20,975 nucleotides of DNA. Source: Croceimicrobium sp965658965 (GTDB taxonomy: Bacteria; Bacteroidota; Bacteroidia; Flavobacteriales; Schleiferiaceae). Position 1 is the first letter of the stretch. Every line of letters begins with the position of its first letter. The position numbers were made by a program, and so were the translations under genes. The notes below the pieces were generated by a model, which worked only from the letters and a program-made list of their open reading frames with translations, searched no databases and was not told the DNA's origin. Shown piece after piece: positions 1 to 8,658 of this stretch. The stretch lies in NCBI GenBank assembly GCA_965658965.1, contig CBFHVV010000048.1:1-20975 (forward strand), read 5' to 3'.

Positions 1-702
1 CGTAATATCCAGTTTTTTTAATGATTCAATGGCATTTCTGTAAGCCTCACGATTTTGAGAAATCGTGGTCATTCTAGTTAAAACCATATTCTCAAAATAA
101 ATGTCTTTTTCGTAAGTATGTGAAGAAATGCCCATATCACTGAATTTAACCTTTGGCATCAAAAAATTTTCATAATACGCTTCAATTGCGTTTTGTTCTG
201 AAGCTTCCAGTTTTTCTATAGGGTTGAACGTTTCGTAGGTTTCAGAGATAGCGTTGCGTAAGTTTAAGTCATCAAACAATTTTAGATCACCAGAAAATTT
301 TAAATTTTCATAGGTTATCATAACTGGATAAAACTTTTTAGACATAATTAAATAAAATGATTTTGTCGATAATCTGGGGTTATCGTAATCTTTATACAAC
401 AAAATTTTGAATACTGTATCTAACTCTTTTAGCATCATAGCTGACTCCTCATCCACAATTGTGAGCTTTTTGAGGTTACGATCTGCTTCATCATGTAATT
501 GAATGAGGTATGAATTCCGCAATTCTAATTGCTTCTCCCTATTTGAATGTTCGTTAATGGCCAACGCAATAAGGATTCCGATAATAACCAAAATAATTTC
601 TCCAGCCGCATAGGCAAAATAGTTGGCAAACTTACCTGCCCATCCAGCAGGCGAGTTTTTAGTCAACATTTTTCGTCTATTTTTTCTAAATAGTTTTATC
701 AT
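1..702 (-). CDS. DUF6090 family membrane-anchored protein (3' end beyond window)
   Basis: The minus-strand frame is open from an ATG at 702 to the window edge, giving 234 residues with the C-terminus missing. A basic N-terminus (MIKLFRKNRRK) is followed by one hydrophobic helix at about residues 30-47 containing GEIILVIIGILIALAIN, then a long charged, mostly helical region. This layout, above all the GEIILVxIGILIAL-x-IN helix directly after a short basic head, is what I know from the DUF6090 family common in Flavobacteria. Function is unknown. A second in-frame ATG lies at 669, but the first gives the usual family N-terminus. It starts 24 bp after the acyltransferase stop on the same strand, so it is probably the last gene of that three-gene group. 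The family call rests on the N-terminal motif alone. Confidence 0.7.
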   Translation of the reverse strand, partial: MIKLFRKNRRKMLTKNSPAGWAGKFANYFAYAAGEIILVIIGILIALAINEHSNREKQLELRNSYLIQLHDEADRNLKKLTIVDEESAMMLKELDTVFKILLYKDYDNPRLSTKSFYLIMSKKFYPVMITYENLKFSGDLKLFDDLNLRNAISETYETFNPIEKLEASEQNAIEAYYENFLMPKVKFSDMGISSHTYEKDIYFENMVLTRMTTISQNREAYRNAIESLKKLDIT

Positions 703-726
703 GGTTGAATTATTTAGTAGGTCGAA

Positions 727-1833
727 TTAGATAGTTTTAGATTTTACACGCTGTGCTTTTATATCTTGCTTTCTACCAATTTTAAATTTCCATTTAAGAC
801 CAAATAAAGGTCTTAAGATTGTAACTCTTTTTAGTATGAATTCATAGATAAGAAAACAGACTATAAAGGTAAATAGGGTGATTCCTATAAACTCTAACAT
901 AGGGTGAAGGTCTAATGGCAGAATAAATAATGCACCTGCATATAATACAAACATATGAATAATATAAACCGGGTAAACAGCTGCACTCAAATAACTGAGT
1001 AAGGCACTTGGTTGATTAAGGTAAGTATATCCTATTCCAAATAAACCCAATATCCAAGCATTAGATTCTATGGTGGTGATATACATATTTGATATAGATT
1101 CAAATCCAGTAAAGCGAATTAAGAAGAGAATTGTTGCTATTCCGACATATAACCATTTCCATTCTGAGACGGTTTGCCAGAATGTTTTACCGCTATAGAC
1201 AAAAAGAAAACCAAAAAAGAAAGCAAGAAACCCTATAAAAAATCCATGCCAAGTTTTAGCGTACAGTTCAAATAATTGTGGTTTTACTAAACCCACTTCC
1301 AACATAAAAAATACCGATATAGATAATGGTCCTATGGCATAGGTCATGGCTTTTGAAAGTGTTTCCCTAAATTTCCCGTTTTCATTATGCTTCAAATAGT
1401 AAAAAACAGGGGACAACACTACGACATAGACAAAAATATTTCCTAAAAACCATAGATGTCCCATATGCGGAAAATAGCTTAAGGGCATATTATAATACTT
1501 CTGAAAAACTAAAAAATGTAATGGCGTGATAGCCAAAATCCCGAACACAAAAGGTAAAAGAATTCGTTGTCCTCGCTCTATGAATAACTGCTTCCAATTT
1601 CTTTTTTTCATTGCAAAATATAAGCCCATTCCGGAAACAAAAAATAGTAGCGGTATTCTCCAAACATTAAGCATTGTCATAGGTTTCCAGAGTCCTTCTA
1701 AAGCATCTTCACTTCTTATAAAACCAATAAACATGGCCCAAGGTTGAAATATAATCGCTATATGGTAAATCATTAATAAACCTATAGCAATGACTCTAAG
1801 CCAATCAATATCGTATCGTCTTTCTGTTGTCAT
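727..1833 (-). CDS. Membrane acyltransferase, acyltransferase-3 (OpgC/MdoC-like) family
   Basis: This is a 368-residue polytopic inner-membrane protein with about ten hydrophobic segments. The N-terminus reads YDIDWLRVIAIGLLMIYH, giving Arg13 and His24 in the arrangement of acyltransferase-3 enzymes, where that helix carries the catalytic His. WRIPLLFFVSGMG at about 58-70 is the second conserved family block. Members transfer acyl groups such as acetyl or succinyl to exported sugars or glycans. The OpgC/MdoC-type members of periplasmic glucan modification are the closest resemblance I see, but the acceptor cannot be deduced. Length is normal for the family. It lies 12 bp after the ankyrin lipoprotein and 24 bp before the DUF6090 gene, suggesting one transcript. 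Family confidence is high; substrate is unknown. Confidence 0.85.
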   Translation of the reverse strand: MTTERRYDIDWLRVIAIGLLMIYHIAIIFQPWAMFIGFIRSEDALEGLWKPMTMLNVWRIPLLFFVSGMGLYFAMKKRNWKQLFIERGQRILLPFVFGILAITPLHFLVFQKYYNMPLSYFPHMGHLWFLGNIFVYVVVLSPVFYYLKHNENGKFRETLSKAMTYAIGPLSISVFFMLEVGLVKPQLFELYAKTWHGFFIGFLAFFFGFLFVYSGKTFWQTVSEWKWLYVGIATILFLIRFTGFESISNMYITTIESNAWILGLFGIGYTYLNQPSALLSYLSAAVYPVYIIHMFVLYAGALFILPLDLHPMLEFIGITLFTFIVCFLIYEFILKRVTILRPLFGLKWKFKIGRKQDIKAQRVKSKTI

Positions 1834-1845
1834 CTTATTTTATGT

Positions 1846-2439
1846 TTATTGTAGCATCATTGCAACAACAGGACGTGCTTTTTGTAATTCATTCAAGTCA
1901 AGCTGAAACCCCATTGGTTGTAATTGCTGAATGAGCATTTCATAGATAGGTTTCATTTGAGCGAAATCTACCATAACTATTTCTCTCGCTGTAGCTCCAT
2001 AATTATTATGAACTGTTTTATCAGCTTTTGCATCTATGAGCAATTGTACAATTTCGATACGGCCAAAGAATGCTGCCGTGTGCAAAGCTGTTCCGCCATC
2101 GTTATTTGTTATAGACAAATCTGCATTGGCATTGATAAGGACTTTGGCGATTTCAGGTTTATTAAAAGTGGCTGCAGACATTAATGGTGTAGAACCAGAC
2201 ATGGCCTCTTTTTGGTTAATGTCAGTCCCAGCCTTAACATGCTGCTTAACTGCATCCAAATTTCCAGTGAGTACAGCGCCATGAATATCTATACTGGGTT
2301 TATCTACAGTCTTTGTTGTTTTAGCAATAGCATCTGAGCTAGTTTTTTTGTTAGATTGTGCGCATGAACTTGTTAATAAAAGCATAAAAAATAATAGCTG
2401 AATGGTTGTTCTGATTGAAGTAATTTTTAGTGTTCTCAT
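1846..2439 (-). CDS. Ankyrin-repeat lipoprotein
   Basis: This 197-residue protein has a hydrophobic N-terminal segment ending in LLLTSSC, so Cys26 is the likely lipidated residue. A low-complexity Lys/Thr/Ser linker (30-47) leads to about three to four ankyrin repeats: roughly 50-78 (DIHGAVLTGNLDAVKQHV), 82-112 (GSTPLMSAATFNKPEIAKVL), 115-145 (GGTALHTAAFFGRIEIVQLL) and a degenerate one from 148. Ankyrin repeats bind protein partners; the partner here is unknown. As a lipoprotein it would sit in the periplasm or on the outer membrane. It is first in the group with the acyltransferase and DUF6090 genes and is divergent from the AraC/TPR regulator at 2677, which makes that regulator a candidate controller (inference). 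Confidence 0.85.
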   Translation of the reverse strand: MRTLKITSIRTTIQLLFFMLLLTSSCAQSNKKTSSDAIAKTTKTVDKPSIDIHGAVLTGNLDAVKQHVKAGTDINQKEAMSGSTPLMSAATFNKPEIAKVLINANADLSITNNDGGTALHTAAFFGRIEIVQLLIDAKADKTVHNNYGATAREIVMVDFAQMKPIYEMLIQQLQPMGFQLDLNELQKARPVVAMMLQ

Positions 2440-2651
2440 AATTTAAATTTGTAATGATTAATAACTTGATTTTTGTTTCTACAAAGATGCGACACTAACC
2501 ATATTGACTTATAATCCGCATGAAGCCTATCGTGTCAAGTTTGATGAGCAGTTGAAAATTATGATGCAGAAGTATAAATTATGACGCAAGCATCTGTTTT
2601 TTGACAAAGGATTTGAAGTTTAAAGCTGTAATGTTTCTAAATAAAAAGTTC

Positions 2652-2659
2652 TACATTTG
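2652..2659 (+). promoter_or_regulatory. Candidate Bacteroidota -7 promoter box for the AraC/TPR regulator
   Basis: TACATTTG is an exact match to the Bacteroidota -7 consensus TAnnTTTG and lies 17 bases before the regulator ATG, implying a leader of about ten bases. No clean TTTG -33 box is visible at the expected distance (a TTTC lies upstream). The 2440-2676 divergent gap also holds a short open frame discussed under findings. Confidence 0.45.
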
Positions 2660-2676
2660 AAACAGTACTAAACAAC

Positions 2677-4776
2677 ATGTCTAACACCTCATATCAAGGA
2701 AAATTTATTGAGCAAGCTGAGTCGTTGATTTTAGAGAATATCTCTAATGAGCAATTTGGGGTTTCAGAATTGGCGGACCTCATGAATATGAGCCGATCAA
2801 ACCTGTTGCGAAAGATTAAAAAACAAACACAAGGTAGTGCGAGTCAGTTTATTCGTGAAGTTAGACTTCAAAAAGGAATGACCTTATTAGAAGAAACAGA
2901 ACTTACTGTTTCAGAAATTTCTTATCAGGTTGGTTTTAGTAATAATTCATATTTTATTAAATGTTTTAGAGACTATTACGGGTATTCGCCAGGCGAAGCC
3001 AGAAAAAAAATAGGTGAACAATCGGGATTAGAACAAGAAGATAAAAAAAACGAGGAACCTACTGAAGTTATTAAAAATGGTTTTTTTCAACAGTATCGTG
3101 TTCCAATATTATTAGGAGTTGCCCTGGTTTTAGTTATAGTAGCATTTTTGTTTTATCCAATAGAAACTAACAACTCTAAAAAAGAAGATATTTACCCTAA
3201 GAAATCTATAGCTGTTTTGCCGTTTAAGAATATGAGTAGCGATTCTAATAACTTGTATTTTGTGAATGGCCTTATGGAGTCGACCCTAAACAATTTACAA
3301 AAGATAGAAGATATTCAGGTAATCAGTAGGACCTCTGTAGAAAAATATAGAAACACAAATAAGACTATAACAGAAATAGCGGAAGAACTCAACGTCAATT
3401 ATATAATCGAAGGTAGTGGGCAGCGCGCTGGTGATCAGGTTTTAATGAATATCCAGTTAATTGATGTCGTGAACGACACTCCGATATGGGCAGAACAATA
3501 TAATAATAAAACAGAAGATATTTTTTCGGTTCAAAATACGGTTGCCAAAAAAATTGCCGAGGCTATAAAAGCGACAGTAACACCAGCGGAACTGAAACAA
3601 ATAAACAAAAAACCAACAGAAAACCTATTGGCTTATGAATATTATTTAAAAGGAATTGAGGCATCACAAAATAAGACTAAAGAAGGTTTGGAAGCTGCTA
3701 TTAATTTTTACGATAAAGCAATAGAAAATGACCTTGAATTTGCACTTGCTTATGCCCAGGTTGCAATTTGTTACTATTATTTAGATGTAAATAAAATTGA
3801 AAAGAGATATTTAGACAAATTAAATGAATACGCAGACAATTCCTTGTTGCATGATTCTACTTCAGAATTGTCCCTGATTGCAAAAGCGCTATATTATATA
3901 AACACAAACGAATTTAGGTTAGCGATACCTTACTTGGAAAAAGCACTAGATTATAACCCAAATGCTTCTTCTGTAGTACTAATTTTATCTGACATATATG
4001 CGAGAGTTGTTCCAGATACAAATAAGTATCTCACTTATGCATTAAAAGGAATTAAATTAAATATTGAAGCTAACGATAGTGTATCTAAAAGCTTTATCTA
4101 TCTTAACTTGAGTAATGCCTTAGTTCAAAATGGGTTTGCTAAAGAAGCCTCAAAATACATTGAAGAATCTTTGAAATATAATCCTAGAAATCAATACACT
4201 ACTTACTTAAAGAATTTTATAGATTATGCCAATAACAAAGATTTAAAATCCTTAAGAAAAAAAATGCTCATAGAGTGGCGAAACGATACTACGCGCGCTG
4301 ATATCACTCAAGAATTAGCCAAAACGTATTATTTTCAGGAGGATTACAAAAATGCATTGAGTTATTACGAGAAATATATTAATATACTTTCTACTAATAA
4401 AATTGACATGTATCCAGCAGAGAACCTAAAAATTGCTTACACCTATAAGAGAATGGGTTTTTCTAGTAAAGCGGAAAAATATATTAATAAATATAAAGAC
4501 TATTTGGAAGAAGATGAGTCAATTTACAGAGAGGCAAGTATAGCTATGCTTTATCTTTATGAAAATATGCCAGATAAAGCTATAGAAGCTTATGATAAAT
4601 TTAGTTCACAAGATGGTTTCCAATATTGGATTTTATTGTTTCTTGAAGAAGATCCACTTATGAAATCCTTGAGAAGTCATCCAGAATATGATAAAGTTAT
4701 TCAAAAAATTAAAGATAGATTCTGGGAAAATCATAATCAGTTAAAAAGATCATTAAAGGCAAAAGAACTAATATAA
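2677..4776 (+). CDS. Membrane-spanning AraC-type HTH regulator with TolB/FlgO-like and TPR domains
   Basis: The protein is 699 residues. Residues about 8-112 form an AraC-type DNA-binding domain with two HTH units: FGVSELADLMNMSRSNLLRKI (27-47) and LTVSEISYQVGFSNNSYFIKCF (76-97), followed by the usual YYGYSPGEARK. A charged linker precedes one transmembrane helix (about 142-160, PILLGVALVLVIVAFLFY). Next comes a TolB/FlgO-like domain (about 176-300) with KSIAVLPFKNMSSDSNN and YIIEGSGQR, and then TPR-type helical repeats to the end. The HTH would be cytoplasmic and the TolB/TPR part periplasmic, so signal and DNA binding reside in one chain, as in CadC/ToxR-like one-component regulators. It is divergent from the ankyrin/acyltransferase group, the most likely local target (inference). 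The signal is unknown. The frame is intact. Confidence 0.85.
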   Translation: MSNTSYQGKFIEQAESLILENISNEQFGVSELADLMNMSRSNLLRKIKKQTQGSASQFIREVRLQKGMTLLEETELTVSEISYQVGFSNNSYFIKCFRDYYGYSPGEARKKIGEQSGLEQEDKKNEEPTEVIKNGFFQQYRVPILLGVALVLVIVAFLFYPIETNNSKKEDIYPKKSIAVLPFKNMSSDSNNLYFVNGLMESTLNNLQKIEDIQVISRTSVEKYRNTNKTITEIAEELNVNYIIEGSGQRAGDQVLMNIQLIDVVNDTPIWAEQYNNKTEDIFSVQNTVAKKIAEAIKATVTPAELKQINKKPTENLLAYEYYLKGIEASQNKTKEGLEAAINFYDKAIENDLEFALAYAQVAICYYYLDVNKIEKRYLDKLNEYADNSLLHDSTSELSLIAKALYYINTNEFRLAIPYLEKALDYNPNASSVVLILSDIYARVVPDTNKYLTYALKGIKLNIEANDSVSKSFIYLNLSNALVQNGFAKEASKYIEESLKYNPRNQYTTYLKNFIDYANNKDLKSLRKKMLIEWRNDTTRADITQELAKTYYFQEDYKNALSYYEKYINILSTNKIDMYPAENLKIAYTYKRMGFSSKAEKYINKYKDYLEEDESIYREASIAMLYLYENMPDKAIEAYDKFSSQDGFQYWILLFLEEDPLMKSLRSHPEYDKVIQKIKDRFWENHNQLKRSLKAKELI

Positions 4777-4944
4777 TCTTTATGATTTTAACAAGACACT
4801 AATTGCGTTTGGCATTATAGCCAATGTAATGTTTTGATTTACTTTTAATTATTTAAATAATTTTTGTACCGAATTTGTATCACTTAAGGATTTAGTATTA
4901 TTAATACTGTAGTTTTACTTCCTGTATCGAAAAGTCAAAGATGA

Positions 4945-5541
4945 CTTTTGTTTAAAGTTCTTTTAATTGATTAAAGTTATTGATTTCTTGTATTATTTGG
5001 TTCGATATTTTTTCTGTACGCTCTACTAAGAGAGACTTAAGTACTTTTTGTGCTTGAGTCTTTTTTTTAGTCTTGTATTCTATTAAAAAAGAGTGAGTTA
5101 ACTTAAATAATAAGTTTAATTTACTGGTTCGACATTACTTATTTTCTAGTGTTTACTATGCTCTGGGCTGTACCTAAACCGCAAGGGTTTCCCTATTTCA
5201 ATCATCTATAACATTCAATACTCTAGCTTCCTACCATCGGTAAGTGTATCATTCATAAAACCTTGAATCAGCACTCATAAGATGCACAGATGTCATCAAA
5301 GCTTTTGTATGCATTTTATGTTGATAGTTTCTACACGAAAAGCACGTTTTCTGTTATATTTTAGACCTTCTCCACGGATCTTAAACTAATATTCATCAAA
5401 ACTTCTGATAGGATATCGCTCTGCTAGTTCTGTGAGTTTATCAATAACCTCGATATCTTTGATAATAGTACATAAATCTAATGCTTTACAAGCTTTAATA
5501 ATTGATTAGATACTTAACCTGATTCTATTTGTCGGAAGGTC
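4945..5541 (-). pseudogene. IS3-family transposase OrfB (DDE) remnant
   Basis: Recognisable pieces, in order on the minus strand: a YLIN fragment near 5500; EVIDKLTELAERYPIRSFDEY, stop, FKIRGEGLKYNRKR (about 5345-5455); FMNDTLTDGRK then, after a frameshift, RVLNVIDD, stop, NRETLAV (about 5178-5262), matching the region of the first and second catalytic Asp; a blurred stretch where the DNGPEF block should be (about 5110-5160); and SLSRAYRKNI (about 5004-5032), matching the family pattern ERxNRxYRxxI near the catalytic Glu. The Glu itself is not visible. A tail reading IIQEINNFNQLKEL (4955-4998) resembles the next family block. Roughly 600 bases remain where an intact OrfB needs about 850, so internal deletions are likely. 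Confidence 0.8.
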
Positions 5542-5777
5542 TTATAACTTGTTCGATAAAATGTCTTTAAGCATTTTATTATCTAAACTCATATCAGCAT
5601 ATATCTGCCTGAGTTTACAGTTCTATTCTTCTAGTCCTTAGCTTATATCGCCGTATTTTTTGGCTAGTAATAAAAAGTACTCTTGTCTATTCATAGTTCT
5701 CAGGATAAATCATTTACAGATCTTCCTTGCTTACTTTCCTTGAGTATCTAACTATCGCTAAATTTGCTATTTTTCAT
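5542..5777 (-). pseudogene. IS3-family transposase OrfA remnant
   Basis: Starting from an ATG at 5777, the minus strand reads MKNSKFSDS, stop, ILKESKQGRSVNDLS, stop, then IDKSTFYY. After a frameshift it continues KKYGDIS, stop, GLEE, stop, NCKLRQIYADMSLDNKMLKDILSNKL and a terminal stop at 5542-5544. This is the usual IS3 OrfA layout: an N-terminal HTH (family pattern SKFSxxQIxxILKExExG), a KYGG linker, and the leucine-zipper-like end with ADLSLDNKMLKDILSKKL. Total length of 236 bases is not a multiple of three, and at least five internal stops plus one frameshift are present. Confidence 0.85.
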
Positions 5778-5939
5778 TGTGATAGTTTGAATTTAAAATT
5801 AATTAATTCGAATTTATAAGTGTCCTATTTCTGCGGAAGCCTTTATCTACGTGATAGTTTTCGTTTTTTCTACATGATATACTAAGTGAGGTATAAGAAA
5901 CTTTTTGTGTTTAAATTTTTTTACAATAATTAATTCTAA

Positions 5940-7409
5940 TCATTTAAGCCTTTTCGGGAAATCCATTGTTTCCAGGCCAAAAATTATCGGCATAAAGAAA
6001 TACACCAAAAGGGTAATGATAAGGATAGAAATCACATTCATCAAAAAACCTTTTTTCGCCATGTCGGAGACCTTTAAATAGCCCGACCCAAAAACAATGG
6101 CATTGGGTGGTGTAGCTACAGGGAGCATAAAAGCGCAGGAGGCTGAAAGTGTGACTGCAATCATGATGAGAAAAGGATGCATATCAAAACTAAGGGCAAC
6201 CGGCGATAATATTGGTAACAGCATCGCAGTAGTCGCCAAATTGGAGGTGACTTCAGTTAAAAAATTGACCATAGCCGCGACAATCAATACAAACAGAATA
6301 ATGGAAACACCTTCAAAAACAGTAATTTTTGAAGCAATCCAATTAGCGAGACCAGTTTCGGTAAAGCCTTTGGCCAAAGCCATACCACCGCCAAATAAAA
6401 TAATGATTCCCCATGGAATTTTCACGGCCTCTTCCCAGGTAAGCAGCTTTTTACCTTTGGCTTGTTTTGAAGGAATTAAAAACAACAAAATCGCTGCAGC
6501 ATTGGCAATGATGGTATCATCAATAGCCGGTATTACTTTTTGGATTAACCCTCTAAATATCCAACCAAGGGCTGCGCATAAAAATACCAGGCCCACCATT
6601 TGTTCTTCATAGGATAATTTTCCTAATTTCTTAATCATGGCATTAACTTGCTCTTTACCGCCTGAAAATTTTAGACCTTTTAGATTAAATGCAAATGTGG
6701 TCATATACTTCCAACAGATAAACAACAGAAAAATTGAAATTGGTAAGGCAAAGGTCATCCATTCAAAAAATCCTAACTTGATACCGTAGAGATTTTCTAG
6801 GACGCCAGCCAGCACTAAATTTGGCGGTGTACCAATAAGAGTGGCGATACCCCCAATGGACGCACTATAGGCAATAGACAACATCAAGGCTTTAGAAAAG
6901 GAACTTACGCGTTTAACGTCGGTGTCGTTTTGACTGTTTATTTGATTCGTAATAGCAATAGCGATGGGCAACATCATTACTGTGGTAGCAGTATTGGATA
7001 TCCACATCGATAAAAATGCCGTGGCAATCATAAAGCCCAGAATGAGTAAAGTTGCTTTTGAACCAAGCGCTTTGATGATAAGTAAGGCAATACGCTTGTG
7101 GAGGTTCCAGCGTTCTATGGCCACCGCCAGAATAAATCCACCAAGGTACAAAAACACAAATTTATGTCCGTATTGGGCGGTAGTGTCTCCCAAACTCAAT
7201 ACGCCAAAAAGTGGAAATAAAATAATGGGTAAAAGTGCAGTAACGGCAATAGGAACGACTTCAAAAATCCACCAAATCGCCATCCAAAGGGTGACGCCCA
7301 AAAGCATAAAACCTTCCTGGCTAAGCCCCTGTGGTGGTTCAACCCATTGAAACAGGATAAAAGCCAAAGGCCCCAGTAATTTTATAAAGAGAAGTTTTAA
7401 CTTTTGCAA
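5940..7409 (-). CDS. SLC13/DASS-family sodium:dicarboxylate symporter
   Basis: This 489-residue inner-membrane carrier of the divalent anion:sodium symporter family takes up C4-dicarboxylates (succinate, malate, fumarate, sometimes aspartate) with sodium. It has the two family signature repeats: SNTATTVMMLP at 138-148 with GTPPN at 193-197, and TSNLATTAMLLP at 388-399 with ATPPN at 432-436, then the SGYL block (442-445). Length and about eleven or more hydrophobic segments fit VcINDY-like members. The second motif is SNL rather than SNT, a substitution also seen in mammalian members. The likely start is TTG at 7409, because no ATG occurs before residue 34, which lies after the first helix. 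It begins 11 bp after the exported hydrolase stop, so the two are probably cotranscribed. Confidence 0.9.
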   Translation of the reverse strand: MQKLKLLFIKLLGPLAFILFQWVEPPQGLSQEGFMLLGVTLWMAIWWIFEVVPIAVTALLPIILFPLFGVLSLGDTTAQYGHKFVFLYLGGFILAVAIERWNLHKRIALLIIKALGSKATLLILGFMIATAFLSMWISNTATTVMMLPIAIAITNQINSQNDTDVKRVSSFSKALMLSIAYSASIGGIATLIGTPPNLVLAGVLENLYGIKLGFFEWMTFALPISIFLLFICWKYMTTFAFNLKGLKFSGGKEQVNAMIKKLGKLSYEEQMVGLVFLCAALGWIFRGLIQKVIPAIDDTIIANAAAILLFLIPSKQAKGKKLLTWEEAVKIPWGIIILFGGGMALAKGFTETGLANWIASKITVFEGVSIILFVLIVAAMVNFLTEVTSNLATTAMLLPILSPVALSFDMHPFLIMIAVTLSASCAFMLPVATPPNAIVFGSGYLKVSDMAKKGFLMNVISILIITLLVYFFMPIIFGLETMDFPKRLK

Positions 7410-7420
7410 GGTGTTTTGTT

Positions 7421-8563
7421 TTAGTTTTTGATAAACCTCATATATTCTTTTCCTACTTTTAAAATATACATGCCGTTTATAAGACCGGAAATATCCAGAC
7501 CTTCAGAAACATTCTGATCCAAAGTTAATACCAATTTTCCAGTAATATCGTAAATATTAATCCTATTGATGTGTTGAGGTAAATTCTCGATTAAAATCAT
7601 GCTTGAAGCTGGGTTGGGGTAAATATTTAAGCTTTTTTCAGACTGAAACTCGTCTGAAGATAATGTACTCATCATGACATAGGGCAGAGCGTCATTAGCC
7701 ATAAGCTGAGCATCATGACCGACATTGGGCACTTCATGTTTTTCCCAGTTAAAAGTTGCATTTAGATTCTGTGATTCTGTCTGACTGGTGTTAAAAAAAT
7801 ACTGTCCCCGCTCCAATCGATGTGATCCTTGCTGATTGTCTACGACCCCGTTGTGTCTTAATCCAGGTGAATTAGGGTCTGTATCATTTTGGCCTAAATG
7901 AACAATGAGTTTTTTTGAAAAGGCAGAAACTAAATCGCTGTTAGGCAACTGCCCATTTTCAATCCCATATGGAAATGACACTGAATTTTCAGGTACAGTA
8001 TACCATCCGGCATTTGAACACACTGCAACATCTAGTTGGCTATTAGGCATGTACAGCAAAAAGCGATGTAAAAATTGTGCGCCTCCAGAATGTCCCCAGG
8101 CGTTGTAGGCCTGCTGCGTTCCATTTATATCTGCTTTAATTTGATTAAAAATAGGATCAATAACCGAAAATGTCCATTCATTTGGATTGTTAAAGGTAGA
8201 CGGACTGGGGTTATCACCGTCGTCAAAAATATTGCCCATCAGATAATTATCGCCTAAGCCAGGGTAATTTTGGCTGGTAAATTCAGGTGCAAACACCATA
8301 AAATTGTTGTCGTTAGCCATGTTTATCCAGTAGTTTCGGTAGTCATCGCCGTTTCTGGCAGCGCCGTGAAATGAGAATACAATAGGCATTGAAGTGATAT
8401 CACCATCTGGAATATGGTAAAACACTTCCACTGGCTGATTGCCTAAAGGACCGGAAGGTGTAAACACAAAAGATCCAGTTGAATTTGCAGTCAGGTTTTG
8501 TGCTTCTGTAAAGGTTGTATGTAGAAGGAATATTAAAACTACTATTGACTTTAGAGTACGCAT
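7421..8563 (-). CDS. T9SS-exported alpha/beta hydrolase, PHB-depolymerase/PahZ1-like
   Basis: The 380-residue protein has a signal peptide (1-21, ending TEAQ), a serine-hydrolase domain (about 25-300) and a C-terminal T9SS type A sorting domain (about 308-380: SLNIYPNPAS, INIYDITGKLV, LINGMYILKV). The nucleophile elbow is GHSGG (Ser159), an oxyanion-type FHGAAR lies at 65-70, the acid is likely Asp227 or Asp229 in GQNDTDPN, and the base is His283 in VGHDAQ. The domain resembles polyhydroxybutyrate-depolymerase-like and feruloyl-esterase-like secreted hydrolases. Poly(aspartate) hydrolase PahZ1, which cuts beta-amide bonds, is described as related to PHB depolymerases (from memory), which matters here because IadA is nearby. 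Substrate is not proven. A lipoprotein paralogue lies at 19880-20797. A DASS transporter follows 11 bp downstream. Confidence 0.8.
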   Translation of the reverse strand: MRTLKSIVVLIFLLHTTFTEAQNLTANSTGSFVFTPSGPLGNQPVEVFYHIPDGDITSMPIVFSFHGAARNGDDYRNYWINMANDNNFMVFAPEFTSQNYPGLGDNYLMGNIFDDGDNPSPSTFNNPNEWTFSVIDPIFNQIKADINGTQQAYNAWGHSGGAQFLHRFLLYMPNSQLDVAVCSNAGWYTVPENSVSFPYGIENGQLPNSDLVSAFSKKLIVHLGQNDTDPNSPGLRHNGVVDNQQGSHRLERGQYFFNTSQTESQNLNATFNWEKHEVPNVGHDAQLMANDALPYVMMSTLSSDEFQSEKSLNIYPNPASSMILIENLPQHINRINIYDITGKLVLTLDQNVSEGLDISGLINGMYILKVGKEYMRFIKN

Positions 8564-8605
8564 TATTTTGTTTATAATATTTTAAATAATTAGTGTTTTA
8601 TTATT

Positions 8606-8653
8606 TCACCACAGACCTGCCTGTCGGCAGACAGGGGCGCTGAGGACACAGAG
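8606..8653. repeat. ACAGAG-type intergenic repeat carrying a small palindrome
   Basis: The stretch reads TCACCACAGA, then a palindromic block with stem CCTGTC (8620-8625), loop GGCA and stem GACAGG (8630-8635), then GCTGAGGACACAGAG. The flanks resemble the dispersed CACCACAGAG...CACAGAG intergenic repeat seen in many bacteria. The inner block resembles the GC-rich CCTGCC/GGCAGG palindromes common in Flavobacteria. It is far more GC-rich than its surroundings. It separates the second porin from the exported hydrolase and could also form an RNA hairpin, but no T-run follows on the minus strand. Confidence 0.5.
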
Positions 8654-8658
8654 TTAAT

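Larger units (their letters stand above)
4925..5830 (-). mobile_element. Decayed IS3-family insertion sequence
   Basis: On the minus strand, translated fragments follow the order of an IS3-family OrfA/OrfB transposase pair, but in shifting frames with many stops. They account for most of the 4777-5939 stretch. Edges are approximate: OrfA starts at 5777 and the last recognisable OrfB fragment ends near 4950. I could not assign terminal inverted repeats or a target duplication with confidence. I recognise nothing in the flanking pieces 4777-4924 and 5831-5939 beyond AT-rich sequence and a weak hairpin (TTGGC at 4809-4813 with GCCAA at 4820-4824). The element is non-functional and old, judging from its number of lesions. 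Confidence 0.8.

Noticed and set aside
4809..4824. Hairpin TTGGC/GCCAA after the AraC/TPR regulator as a terminator
   Set aside because: The stem is only five base pairs and no clear T-run follows.
6097..6612. Plus-strand open frame (171 residues) opposite the DASS transporter
   Set aside because: Antisense shadow of a clear gene; no signal, motif or plausible upstream promoter.
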